Assembly (NCBI RefSeq): GCF_001545075.1
Contig: NZ_FCOB02000021.1
Location: 97,952 to 161,951, forward strand
DNA: 64,000 nucleotides
DNA from: Caballeronia ptereochthonis
GTDB lineage: Bacteria; Pseudomonadota; Gammaproteobacteria; Burkholderiales; Burkholderiaceae
Reading direction: 5' to 3'
Part shown: positions 49,539 to 58,705 of the stretch, in pieces
Layout of the letters: each line of letters starts with the position of its first letter
How positions within the stretch are numbered: position 1 is the first letter of the stretch
Notes under the pieces: generated by a model
The model's input: the letters and a program-made list of their open reading frames with translations, nothing else
What the model was told of the DNA's origin: nothing
Databases searched by the model: none
Translations under genes and position numbers: made by a program

Positions 49539-49622
49539 TATGGAACTTGTATTCCTGTCGGTCTATTGGCGTTGCCCCGCACAGGGGCAACACTAATAGA
49601 CCACTAAGAAATCAGGATTTCA
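49539..49622. repeat. 84-bp structured intergenic repeat, copy 2
   Basis: This is a direct repeat of 44381-44464 (74 of 84 identical, no gaps). The outer arms are GGTCTATTGG (49560-49569) and CTAATAGACC (49593-49602). The inner stem is TTGCCCC (49572-49578) with GGGGCAA (49584-49590), loop GCACA. That inner hairpin is the exact reverse complement of the one in copy 1. It lies between xylB and the SorC-type regulator. Confidence 0.9.
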
Positions 49623-49677
49623 CGACAAACACGCCCACAAAGCCCCACGCCCAAACCAAACAAAACCACCCAAAAAC

Positions 49678-50625
49678 GTGCCGAAATCCAGCGAAAAACT
49701 CGATCTCGCGACGCGCGCAGCGTGGCTGTACTATGTCGCCGGCAACACCCAAAACGAGATCGCCGAAAAGCTGCAGATCTCGCGTCCGGTGGCGCAGCGG
49801 CTCGTCGCGTTCGCCGTCGAGAAGAACCTGATCCGCGTGCGGGTCGATCACCGCATCGCCGATTGCCTCTCGCTCGCGAAGCAACTGAGCGACCGCTACG
49901 GCCTCGCGATGTGCGAAGTCGTGCCCATCGACGGCGACGCGAGCGAACAGGTCGACCGCAAGCTCGCCGTCGCGGGCGCGCAAGTGATGGAGCGCTATCT
50001 CCTCGAGGAAAAGCCCCTCGTCGTGTCCATCGGCAGCGGGCGCACGCTCAAGGCCTGCGTCGCGCAGATCGGCCAGATCGATCGCCCGCAGCATCGCTTC
50101 GTATCGTTGGTCGGCGCCATCGCGCAGGACGGTTCGTCGAACCGCTACGACGTCGCGCAGCAGCTGTCGGAGAAGACCGGCGGCAAGCACTTCATGCTGC
50201 CCGCGCCGCTCATGGCCGACAGCGAGGCCGAACGCGCGCAGTGGGTCAGTCACCGGCTGTATCGCATCGTCGATGAACTCGCGCAGCGCGCCGACGTGGC
50301 GTTCGTCGGCATCGGCAACGTCGGCGTGAATTGTCCGCTGCACGAAGACGGCTTCATCACGCGCGCCGAAGTGGACGAGATGATGCACGCGGGCGCGGTC
50401 GCCGAATGGCTCGGCCTGCCCATCGACGCCAACGGCAAGCGCGTGCAGTCGAAAACCGGCGCGCGCGTGACGAGCCTCAAGCTCGACACGCCGCCGAAAC
50501 GCCCGACGATCGGTTTCGCGGGCGGTCAACGCAAGCACGAAGCGCTGATTGCCGCGTTGAAAGGAAAATGGCTGTCGGGCCTCGTCACGGACGAGCTTTG
50601 CGCGAAGGCGGCGCTCGAGGCGTAA
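49678..50625 (+). CDS. SorC/DeoR-type sugar-binding transcriptional regulator
   Basis: A 315-aa regulator. The N-terminal helix-turn-helix has NTQNEIAEKLQISRPVAQRLVAFAVEKNLI. The sugar-phosphate-binding domain (SorC_C, about residues 60-310) includes VVSIGSGRTLKAC and DVAFVGIGNVG. It sits between xylB and the opposing polyol operon and is the likely regulator of both. The start is GTG at 49678. The leader just ahead (49623-49677) is CA-rich with no Shine-Dalgarno. Confidence 0.92.
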   Translation: MPKSSEKLDLATRAAWLYYVAGNTQNEIAEKLQISRPVAQRLVAFAVEKNLIRVRVDHRIADCLSLAKQLSDRYGLAMCEVVPIDGDASEQVDRKLAVAGAQVMERYLLEEKPLVVSIGSGRTLKACVAQIGQIDRPQHRFVSLVGAIAQDGSSNRYDVAQQLSEKTGGKHFMLPAPLMADSEAERAQWVSHRLYRIVDELAQRADVAFVGIGNVGVNCPLHEDGFITRAEVDEMMHAGAVAEWLGLPIDANGKRVQSKTGARVTSLKLDTPPKRPTIGFAGGQRKHEALIAALKGKWLSGLVTDELCAKAALEA

Positions 50626-50629
50626 CGCC

Positions 50630-51493
50630 TCAGAAGCCGATCTCGGCTTCCACGTCCAGCCCGACTTCCAGCGCCGCGCCCTCGCCCGCTACGACCACCG
50701 CGTTCTTGCCGAAGGTCAGCGCGCCGTCGAACTGATCGCTCGCGCGATAGGCGCTCATCGTGTCGAGCGGCTCGTGCGGCCATTCGGGATCCGGCGCACC
50801 GGTAGCCTGGTCGATCGTCGGCATCGGACAGCGCGTGCAGAGCTTCACGAGGCGCAATTGCACGTCCCGTCCCGGCACGCGGATCTGCATGTCGCCGACA
50901 TGGTCCTCTTCGTAGGCATCGAGGCCGCCGATCACGAGATTCGGCCGGAAGCGATTCGCCGGAATGCCCTGCGCGCCTTTCGTCGACAGGCGCGCGTTGA
51001 GATCGTCGAGCGATGCCTGGCCTACGATCAGAAGCGGAAAGCCATCGGCGAAACGCGTCTGCGTGACGAGCGGCGCGGTCCACTTTTCGTCGACCGTGCG
51101 GCGCGCCGTCGGTGAGAAACGCGCGAGGCGCGCGGGCGTGCCGAGAAACTCGCTGAACCATCGCGCCGTCTGCTCGCCCGTATCGAGCGCGTCGACGGTT
51201 TCGCGCCAGACGGTCGCGCGCATCGGCTTCGCATCCGCGAGCGCTTCGGCGCGCAAGGGCGTGCGCAGCGTCGGCATGCCGGGCGCATCGATCACGAGTG
51301 CATCGCTGTCGAGCGCCGTCCTGATCAACGCCATGCGCGGATGCGCGCGCTGCGTGAACATGCCGCCCGCCGGATCGGTCACCATCCAGTGACGGTCGTA
51401 TTCGAGACCGGTCTCGAGAAGCGTCGCGCGGCGCAGGGAAATGCCCGCGCAGGACTTGATCGGATAGACGAAGATTTCGTTGATGACGGGCAT
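50630..51493 (-). CDS. MOSC-domain protein (YcbX-like)
   Basis: A 287-aa protein with a MOSC N-terminal beta-barrel domain (IFVYPIKSCAGISLRRATL) and a MOSC domain with the conserved Cys in VKLCTRCPMPTIDQATG. MOSC proteins bind molybdenum cofactor; YcbX-type members help reduce N-hydroxylated compounds. A C-terminal 2Fe-2S domain, present in E. coli YcbX, is absent. It converges on the SorC gene with 4 bp between. Confidence 0.88.
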   Translation of the reverse strand: MPVINEIFVYPIKSCAGISLRRATLLETGLEYDRHWMVTDPAGGMFTQRAHPRMALIRTALDSDALVIDAPGMPTLRTPLRAEALADAKPMRATVWRETVDALDTGEQTARWFSEFLGTPARLARFSPTARRTVDEKWTAPLVTQTRFADGFPLLIVGQASLDDLNARLSTKGAQGIPANRFRPNLVIGGLDAYEEDHVGDMQIRVPGRDVQLRLVKLCTRCPMPTIDQATGAPDPEWPHEPLDTMSAYRASDQFDGALTFGKNAVVVAGEGAALEVGLDVEAEIGF

Positions 51494-51574
51494 GGCGATG
51501 TCTTGTGAGGATCGACGCCGGCCGTCGGATGCGGCCGGTCATGAGGGAGATTATCGCGCGCGCCCGCGGCTTGC

Positions 51575-51608
51575 AAAAAACAACGGCGCCGCCCTTTCGA
51601 GCGGCGCC
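51575..51608 (-). terminator. Intrinsic terminator of the polyol transport operon
   Basis: GGCGCCGC (51585-51592) pairs with GCGGCGCC (51601-51608). Read on the - strand the stem is followed by a T-run (the A-run at 51575-51580). It lies 22 bp after the ATPase stop. Confidence 0.85.
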
Positions 51609-51629
51609 GCCGGTTCGACGATCCGCGTC

Positions 51630-52766
<1,137 letters not shown>

Positions 52767-52802
52767 GATGTATGTCTCCTTCGCGACGCTTGAAGCGCAT
52801 CG

Positions 52803-53516
52803 CTATCTGATTTCGAACGTCGCGTTCTGCAGCCATTGCTCGACGAGCAGAGGCAGTCGCGTCATGTCGTCGAATACGACCTGCGCGCCCGCTTTCTCCA
52901 GCGCGCCGATCTGTCCTTCGGTCGCGTGGCCGCCGCCGATGAAGCCCAGCACGGGCATGCCCGCCGCCCTTGCCGCCGTCACGCCGGTCACGCTGTCCTC
53001 CACGACGAGGCAGCGCAGCGGATCGATGTGCATCGCGCGTGCCGCGGCGAGATACACGTCGGGCGCGGGCTTCGGGTTCTCGACCATGTCCGCGCAGAAA
53101 CGCCGCTCGCCGAAAAAGCGCACGAGGCCTGTGCGTTGCAGCACCGCGTCGACATACGGCGAGAAGCTGTTGCTCGCGCACGCCTTCGTGAACGGCACGG
53201 CCGCGAGCGCTTGAGCGATGCCCGGCACCATCGGCGCATGAATCGCCGCTGCCTCGACGGCGCGGCGGATCGCGACGACCTGCTCGTGCGTCAGCGTGCG
53301 GCCGACCGTATCGGCCGCGCTCGAAAGCACCGCCTCGATGCGCAGGCCGAGCAGCGGCATCACGACCGGCTCGACGTCGACGCCCGGCCACAGCGCCTGC
53401 AGCCCGGTGACGAGCATGCGCGCCGCCACGGCCTCGCTGTCGATCAGGACGCCGTCGCAGTCGCAGATCATCAGGCGATCTTCGAGGTTGGCCTCGGTGG
53501 ATGGAGTGAGATTCAC
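52803..53516 (-). CDS. HAD-family hydrolase (probable sugar-phosphate phosphatase)
   Basis: A 237-aa HAD subfamily IA phosphatase with a cap domain. Motif I is ICDCDGVL (nucleophile D19, acid D21), motif II ASNSF, motif III KPAPDVY and motif IV VEDSVTG. It lies between permease and ATPase genes of the polyol operon, 10 bp after the permease, so it is cotranscribed. A role in clearing phosphorylated polyols or sugars is plausible but unproven. Confidence 0.9.
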   Translation of the reverse strand: MNLTPSTEANLEDRLMICDCDGVLIDSEAVAARMLVTGLQALWPGVDVEPVVMPLLGLRIEAVLSSAADTVGRTLTHEQVVAIRRAVEAAAIHAPMVPGIAQALAAVPFTKACASNSFSPYVDAVLQRTGLVRFFGERRFCADMVENPKPAPDVYLAAARAMHIDPLRCLVVEDSVTGVTAARAAGMPVLGFIGGGHATEGQIGALEKAGAQVVFDDMTRLPLLVEQWLQNATFEIR

Positions 53517-53526
53517 GCTCGCACCC

Positions 53527-54378
53527 TCACTTCACCGCGCCAAACGTGAGACCGCGCACCAGCTGCTTCTGCGAGACCCAGCCGACGATCAGGATCGGCG
53601 CGACCGCGAGCAGCGAGGCCGCCGAGAGCTTCGCCCAGAAGAGCCCTTCCGGACTCGAGTACGACGCGATGAACACCGTCAGCGGCGCCGCGTTCGAGCT
53701 CGACAGGTTGATGCTCCAGAACGCCTCGTTCCACGACAGGATGATGAGCAGCAGGCCCGTCGACGCGAGGCCGGGCAACGCCATCGGCATCAGCAGATAG
53801 ACGATTTCCTGCCACGTCGTCGCGCCGTCGATGCGGCCCGCCTCCAGAATGTCCTTCGGCACTTCGTTGAAGTACGTGAAGGCCATCCACACGGCGATCG
53901 GCAGATTGATCAGCGTGTACACGATGATGAGGCCGGACACGGTGTCGAGCAGGCCCGTGTTCTTCCACAGCAGGTAGATCGGCACGAGCACGCCGACCGA
54001 CGGCATCATCTTCGTGGAGAGCATCCACAGCAGGACCGACTGCGTCTTCCTGGTCGGGAAGAACGCCATCGCGTAGGCGCACGGCACGGCAAGAAGCAGG
54101 CAGATCACCGTGACGCCGACCGAGATCAGCACCGAATTCAGCGCGAAGCCGAAGTAATTGCTGCGCGCGAACACTTCGCGGAAGCTCTCCAGCGTCGGCG
54201 TGAAGAACAGCGACGACGAATACGCCTGCTGCTCGGTCTTGAACGCGGTGATCGTCATCCAGAAGATCGGAAAGAACAGCAGGATGGAGACGATCCACGC
54301 GACGATGCCGGGCACCACGTTCTTGACGTGATCGAGCACGGGTGTGCGCGTAGTTGCAGTGACCGGATGAGTGCTCAT
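53527..54378 (-). CDS. Polyol ABC transporter permease (SmoG/MtlG, MalG-type)
   Basis: A 283-aa inner-membrane permease with six hydrophobic segments. The EAA coupling loop is ILEAGRIDGATTWQEIVYLLMPMALPG. The start overlaps the stop of the partner permease (ATGA). With the preceding gene it forms the sugar-alcohol channel. Confidence 0.93.
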   Translation of the reverse strand: MSTHPVTATTRTPVLDHVKNVVPGIVAWIVSILLFFPIFWMTITAFKTEQQAYSSSLFFTPTLESFREVFARSNYFGFALNSVLISVGVTVICLLLAVPCAYAMAFFPTRKTQSVLLWMLSTKMMPSVGVLVPIYLLWKNTGLLDTVSGLIIVYTLINLPIAVWMAFTYFNEVPKDILEAGRIDGATTWQEIVYLLMPMALPGLASTGLLLIILSWNEAFWSINLSSSNAAPLTVFIASYSSPEGLFWAKLSAASLLAVAPILIVGWVSQKQLVRGLTFGAVK

Positions 54379-55313
54379 GACTCGTACTCCCCTTTGAGGT
54401 TCTTCGCGAGCATTCTCACGAGGAAGAACGCGACGATATTGGCCAGAATGACCGCGAGAATGCCGCCCGCCGATGCAAGACCGACGTCGAACTGCTGCAG
54501 GCCGAGCGCGTAGATCAGATATGACAGGTTGGTCGTCGCGGTGCCGGGACCACCGCCCGTCGTCGTATAGATTTCAGCGAAGATCGACAGCAGGAAGATG
54601 GTTTCCATCATCACGACCACGGCGATCGCGCGCTTCAGGTGCGGCAGCGTGATGAAGAAGAACATCGAGAACGGACCCGCGCCGTCGATGCGCGCCGCTT
54701 CCTTCTGCTCCTGGTCGAGCGACTGAATCGCCGTGAAGAGAATCAGGAACGCGAACGGCAGCCACTGCCACGCGACGATCAGAATGACCGCGAAGAGCGG
54801 ATAGTCGGCGAACCAGTCGATCGGCTGCATGCCGAGCGAGCGCATCAGCGAGGCAATCAGGCCGTACACCGGATGCAGGATCATGTTCTTCCAGATGAGC
54901 GCGGAGACCGTCGGCATCACGAAGAACGGCGCGATCACGAGGAGGCGCGCGATGCCTTGGCCTACGAACTTGCGGTCGAACAGCACGGCGAGCAGCACGC
55001 CGCCCACCACGGTGATGACGAGCACCGAGATGATCAGCGTCAGCGTATGACCGATGGACGGGCCGAACGCCGGATCGGTGACCAGAAACTCGAAATTGTC
55101 GAAGCCCGCAAATCCTTTGACATCGGGGTTCAGCAGGTTGTAGCGCGAGAACGAAAACCAGATCGTCATCGCGAGCGGAATGGCCATCCACAGGAACAGG
55201 AGACCGGTCGACGGCGTGATCAGCCAGCGCACCGACTTCGCGCGCCGCCTGTCGCGCTCGGCCGCGGACTCCTCCATGTGATGATTGGTGATGGGGGGAT
55301 TCAGTTGACTCAT
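54375..55313 (-). CDS. Polyol ABC transporter permease (SmoF/MtlF, MalF-type)
   Basis: A 312-aa inner-membrane permease with six hydrophobic segments after a 30-residue polar N-terminus. The coupling loop contains EAARIDGAGPFSMFFFITLPHLKRA. It is downstream of the binding-protein gene, separated by 80 bp containing a strong hairpin (55341-55379). Confidence 0.93.
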   Translation of the reverse strand: MSQLNPPITNHHMEESAAERDRRRAKSVRWLITPSTGLLFLWMAIPLAMTIWFSFSRYNLLNPDVKGFAGFDNFEFLVTDPAFGPSIGHTLTLIISVLVITVVGGVLLAVLFDRKFVGQGIARLLVIAPFFVMPTVSALIWKNMILHPVYGLIASLMRSLGMQPIDWFADYPLFAVILIVAWQWLPFAFLILFTAIQSLDQEQKEAARIDGAGPFSMFFFITLPHLKRAIAVVVMMETIFLLSIFAEIYTTTGGGPGTATTNLSYLIYALGLQQFDVGLASAGGILAVILANIVAFFLVRMLAKNLKGEYES

Positions 55314-55335
55314 CGTGTCACCTCTCGATGATGAT

Positions 55336-55379
55336 GCATGCGGGCCGCTTCGTCGCTTCGCACGGAACGAAGCGGCCCG
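55336..55379. repeat. Intercistronic hairpin after the polyol-binding protein gene (copy 2 of a shared element)
   Basis: A perfect 13-bp stem (55341-55353 with 55367-55379) has a 13-nt loop. Bases 55336-55355 match 40614-40633 at 19 of 20 positions. In this position, after the binding-protein gene and before the permeases, it could protect the upstream mRNA and reduce permease expression, as in maltose-type operons (inference). Confidence 0.75.
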
Positions 55380-55393
55380 GGTACTGCGCGGAT

Positions 55394-56752
55394 TTATTTC
55401 TGATAACCGGCTTGCTTGACGGCGCGATCGGCCGCGGCATTGGCCGCCTTCAACGCGTTGTCGACGCTCGTCTGACCCGCCACGACGCCCGCGATCGACT
55501 GGCCGACCACCGTGCCGAACGACTGGAACTCCGGAATGCCGACGAACTGGATGCCGCTATACGGCACCTTCTTGAGCGTCGCGTCGTTCGGGTTCGCGGT
55601 TTCGATCGCCTGCAGCACGAAGTCGCCGAACGGCGCGGCCTGCTTGTACTCGGGGCGCGCATACGTGGACTTACGCGTGCCCGGCGGCACCGACGCCCAG
55701 CCTTCGTCCTTGCCGACCATCTCGATGTACTCCTTCGACGTCGCCCACGCGGCGAACTTCTTCGCGGCTTCCTGCTGCTTCGACGTCTTCGGAATCGCGA
55801 GCGACCACGACCACAGCCAGTGCGAGCCCTTCGGCGTGACGGCGACGGGCGCCGCTGCGAAGCCGATCTTGTCCGACACCTGCGATTGCGCCTTGTTGTA
55901 GAGCATGCCGGCGGCGACCGTCGCGTCGATCCACATCGCGCACTTGCCGGAGGACATCAGCGTGAGGTTCTCGTTGAAGCCGTTCGAGCTCGCTCCCGGC
56001 GGGCCGTCGTTCTTCAGCAGATCCGAGTAGAACGTCACGGCCTTGTGCCATTCCGGCGTGTCGAGCTGCGCCTGCCACTTCTCGTTGAACCATTCGCCGC
56101 CGAAGGTGTTCACGACGGTAGACACGAATGCCATGTTCTCGCCCCAGCCCGCCTTGCCGCGCAGGCAGATGCCATACTGGCCCTTGGACTTGTCGGTGAG
56201 CTTGTCGGCGAATTGCTTGATCTGATCGTAAGTCGGCTGATCGGGCATCTTCAGGCCCGCCGCCTGGAACAGGTCCTTGCGGTAATACGTCATCGAGCTT
56301 TCGACGTAGAACGGCAGCGCGTACAGCTGGCCGTTGTAGGAGAGGCCGTCGCGCGCGGTCTTCACGACGTCCTCGAGATCGTAGTTGGCGGGCAGGCCCG
56401 CCATCGGCGAGAGCCAGCCGCGCTTGCCCCACTGCGGTGCCTCATAGGTGCCGATGGTGATCACGTCGAACTGGCCGCTGTTGGTGGTGATGTCCGTGGT
56501 CGCGCGCTGGCGCAGGACGTTCTCTTCGAGAATCACCCACTTCAGCTGGATGTCCGGATTGGCCTTCTCGAACGCGGGCGCGAGCTTCTTCAGCTCGATC
56601 ATGTCCGGGTTGTTCAGCGTGGCGATGGTGATGGTCGTCGCGGCATGTCCCGATAGCGGCATGAGCGCGGCAGCGGCGAGCGCGGCCGAAAGCGCCGTAA
56701 CGGCGTAACGCGCGCGCGGCTGTGCCCGAACGATGCGTTGAGTGCGTTTCAT
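55394..56752 (-). CDS. Polyol ABC transporter substrate-binding protein (SmoE-like, family 1)
   Basis: A 452-aa periplasmic sugar-binding protein. The signal peptide ends near SGHAA-T. Family 1 stretches are FEKANPDIQLKWVILEENVLRQRATTDI, YGICLRGKAGWGENMAF and WLWSWSLAIPKTSK, typical of the sorbitol/mannitol-binding subgroup. The ATG at 56752 follows AAGGAGA. The longer upstream frame lacks a signal and is rejected. Confidence 0.93.
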   Translation of the reverse strand: MKRTQRIVRAQPRARYAVTALSAALAAAALMPLSGHAATTITIATLNNPDMIELKKLAPAFEKANPDIQLKWVILEENVLRQRATTDITTNSGQFDVITIGTYEAPQWGKRGWLSPMAGLPANYDLEDVVKTARDGLSYNGQLYALPFYVESSMTYYRKDLFQAAGLKMPDQPTYDQIKQFADKLTDKSKGQYGICLRGKAGWGENMAFVSTVVNTFGGEWFNEKWQAQLDTPEWHKAVTFYSDLLKNDGPPGASSNGFNENLTLMSSGKCAMWIDATVAAGMLYNKAQSQVSDKIGFAAAPVAVTPKGSHWLWSWSLAIPKTSKQQEAAKKFAAWATSKEYIEMVGKDEGWASVPPGTRKSTYARPEYKQAAPFGDFVLQAIETANPNDATLKKVPYSGIQFVGIPEFQSFGTVVGQSIAGVVAGQTSVDNALKAANAAADRAVKQAGYQK

Positions 56753-56993
56753 GTTGGTTCGTCTCCTTTTTGTTGGCACGGGCGCCGCGGACGGTCTCGT
56801 TGCATGACCGCAAGCGCCGTGTATGCCGCTGCCTGCTTTTGAGGGTGCGCGACCGGGATCGCGTGGTTGCCGGGGTTTTCCTTGTGTCGCATTTCGCGCG
56901 GCACGTCTGCTGCGTCTGCCGCGCCTGCCTTCGCAGTTGTAGAGCTTTCGCCTCCGGCCTCGCGCCGTGCGCATTCGCCGCGACGCCGTTTCA

Positions 56994-57021
56994 CTATAGA
57001 CGGTGCTTTCCGCGCTTCAAG
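56994..57021 (-). promoter_or_regulatory. Candidate internal promoter before the polyol-binding protein gene
   Basis: On the - strand, TTGAAG (57021-57016) is followed after 16 bp by TATAGT (56999-56994). It lies in the 296-bp gap between the SDR and the binding-protein gene, so the transporter genes may have their own start in addition to the SDR promoter. Confidence 0.4.
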
Positions 57022-57048
57022 CCGCATGCTGCGCGCGAGCGCGGTGCA

Positions 57049-57822
57049 TCAACTCATCCAGTTGCCGCCGTCGACGTTGATCGTCTGGGCGGTGATGTAA
57101 TCCGAATCCGACGACGCCAGAAACAGCGCCGCGCCCGTCAGGTCGGCCGGCACGCCCATGCGCCCGAGCGGCACCTCCTCGCCGACGAGCCGCTTCTTCT
57201 CGCCGAGCGGCCGGTTCTCGTAGCGCGCGAAGAGCGCGTCGACGTGCTCCCACATCGGCGTATCGACGACGCCTGGCGCGATGCCGTTCACATTGATGCG
57301 CTCTTTCGCGAGCGCGAGCGCCGCCGATTGCGTATAGCTGATCACCGCCGCTTTGGTCGCGCAGTAATGCGATACGAGCGCCTCGCCGCGCCGTCCGGCC
57401 TGCGACGACATGTTGATGATCTTGCCGCCGCGACCCTGCTCGACCATGCGCCTGGCGACCGCCTGCATCAGGAAGAACATGCCCTTGACGTTGACCGCGA
57501 AGAGGCGGTCATAGACGTCCCAGGATTCGTCGAGGATCGGGCGCATGTCGAAGAGCGCCGCGTTGTTGAAGAGGATGTCGATGCCGCCGAAACGCTCGAC
57601 GGTGCACGCAACGATGCGCTCGATATCTTCACGGCGCGTAACGTCGGCCTTGAGCGCCAGCACGCGCGCGGATACGTCCGCAAAGCGCGGCGCCATGTCG
57701 TGCTCGTCCTTCACGTCGACGATCACCACCTGCGCGCCCTCTTCCAGATAACGCCGCGCGACCGCCTCGCCGATGCCGCTCGCGGCGCCCGTGATGATCG
57801 CGACCTTGTCTCTCAGTCTCAC
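57049..57822 (-). CDS. SDR-family polyol dehydrogenase (sorbitol/L-iditol 2-dehydrogenase, SmoS-like)
   Basis: A 257-aa short-chain dehydrogenase. The NAD motif is TGAASGIG, followed by NNAA. The catalytic Ser-Tyr-Lys lies in NMSSQAG and SHYCATKAA. The end of the protein (ITAQTINVDGGNWMS) and its length match SmoS, which oxidises sorbitol to fructose and galactitol to tagatose. The GTG at 57822 with GGAGACATC ahead is preferred, because the frame upstream to 58083 crosses the promoter module. It is the first gene of the polyol operon. Confidence 0.9.
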   Translation of the reverse strand: MRLRDKVAIITGAASGIGEAVARRYLEEGAQVVIVDVKDEHDMAPRFADVSARVLALKADVTRREDIERIVACTVERFGGIDILFNNAALFDMRPILDESWDVYDRLFAVNVKGMFFLMQAVARRMVEQGRGGKIINMSSQAGRRGEALVSHYCATKAAVISYTQSAALALAKERINVNGIAPGVVDTPMWEHVDALFARYENRPLGEKKRLVGEEVPLGRMGVPADLTGAALFLASSDSDYITAQTINVDGGNWMS

Positions 57823-57896
57823 CGATGTCTCCGATTCTTTGCGTTGTTCGGCAGCGTGCTCTGCGCCTCGCTTATGTGAGCGAACGCTCCGCAACT

Positions 57897-57950
57897 GAAC
57901 AATTGCTCTCTGTTTGATCGAATGATCGGCGTTGCGCGCGATCGTGTCAA
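57897..57950 (-). promoter_or_regulatory. Polyol promoter/operator module B (SDR/transport operon)
   Basis: On the - strand, TTGACA (57950-57945) is followed after 16 bp by CGATCATTCGATCA (57928-57915) and, six bases later, by GAGCAATTGTTC (57908-57897). The 14-mer is identical and every spacing equals that of module A at 46278-46331. The GATCAT within the 14-mer is the -10, giving a leader of about 90 nt before the GTG at 57822. Confidence 0.75.
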
Positions 57951-58086
57951 GGCGTCGGTACAGGTTTCGATGTTGCGGCGCGCAAACGTCCAGAATCTTC
58001 GGGAAAACCCGTCTGGCAAGGCGCAGGAGAGCAACTCGCATGCCGCGTGGAGAAGAAAGACGGGTCGCAAAACGTGCAGGCATCTC

Positions 58087-58101
58087 TGATACGTTATATC
58101 A
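58087..58101. promoter_or_regulatory. Probable Zur-binding site
   Basis: A perfect inverted repeat, TGATA-5 bp-TATCA, overlaps a -10-like TTATAT. It resembles the AT-rich palindromes bound by proteobacterial Zur. It lies 82 bp before a Fur/Zur-family gene that heads a metal-import operon. Confidence 0.55.
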
Positions 58102-58182
58102 TCGCGGAATCGTCCGACGAGCGGCGCGTCCGCTCGTGCTTCAACTCCTTGCACGAGCCACGTCTCGCGTGGCCGACATGAC

Positions 58183-58653
58183 ATGACCGCATCCGTCGAA
58201 ACCATGCTGGCGCGCGCCGAAGCCCTCGCGGGCGAGCGCGGCGTCGCGCTCACGCCGTTGCGCCGCCAGGTGTATGAACTCGTGCTCAAGGCGCACAAGC
58301 CGATCGGCGCCTACGACCTGATCGACGCCATGGAACCGCAGCGCGGCGCGCGCGTGCCGCCGACCACCGTGTATCGCGCGCTCGACTTTCTCGTCGAAAA
58401 CGGCTTCGTGCATCGCATCGAATCGAAGAACGCGTTCGTCGCCTGTTGCGATGCGGGCAAGCCGCACGAAAGTCAGTTCCTCATCTGCGACGAATGCGGC
58501 GCGACACTCGAAATCCAGGGCCGCGAACTCGCGTCGTCGCTCTCGGCGAGCCCGCCCGCGCATGGCTTCGAAGTGCGCCATCAGGTCGTTGAACTGAGCG
58601 GGCTGTGCAGCGACTGCCAGAAAAAACATCGCGCGCAGCATCGCGGCGCCTGA
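58183..58653 (+). CDS. Fur-family regulator, probably Zur
   Basis: A 156-aa metalloregulator. A winged-helix N-terminal domain (LTPLRRQVYELVLKAHKPIGAYDLIDAM, VPPTTVYRALDFLVENGFVHRIE) is followed by a dimerisation domain with two CxxC pairs (CDECG, CSDCQ) typical of Zur and Fur structural zinc sites. Its place at the head of a ZnuACB-like set argues for zinc control. The Shine-Dalgarno is weak. A nearby ATG at 58178 stops at once. Confidence 0.88.
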   Translation: MTASVETMLARAEALAGERGVALTPLRRQVYELVLKAHKPIGAYDLIDAMEPQRGARVPPTTVYRALDFLVENGFVHRIESKNAFVACCDAGKPHESQFLICDECGATLEIQGRELASSLSASPPAHGFEVRHQVVELSGLCSDCQKKHRAQHRGA

Positions 58654-58705
58654 CTGCTCATCCGATCACAACCGGCACACGCGCTGCCCACACACGAGGA
58701 AACCG

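Larger units (their letters stand above)
57823..58182. other. Divergent regulatory region between the polyol SDR and the Fur/Zur-type gene
   Basis: This 360-bp region holds polyol promoter module B (57897-57950, - strand) and a probable Zur site (58087-58101). No credible gene is present. Confidence 0.7.
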
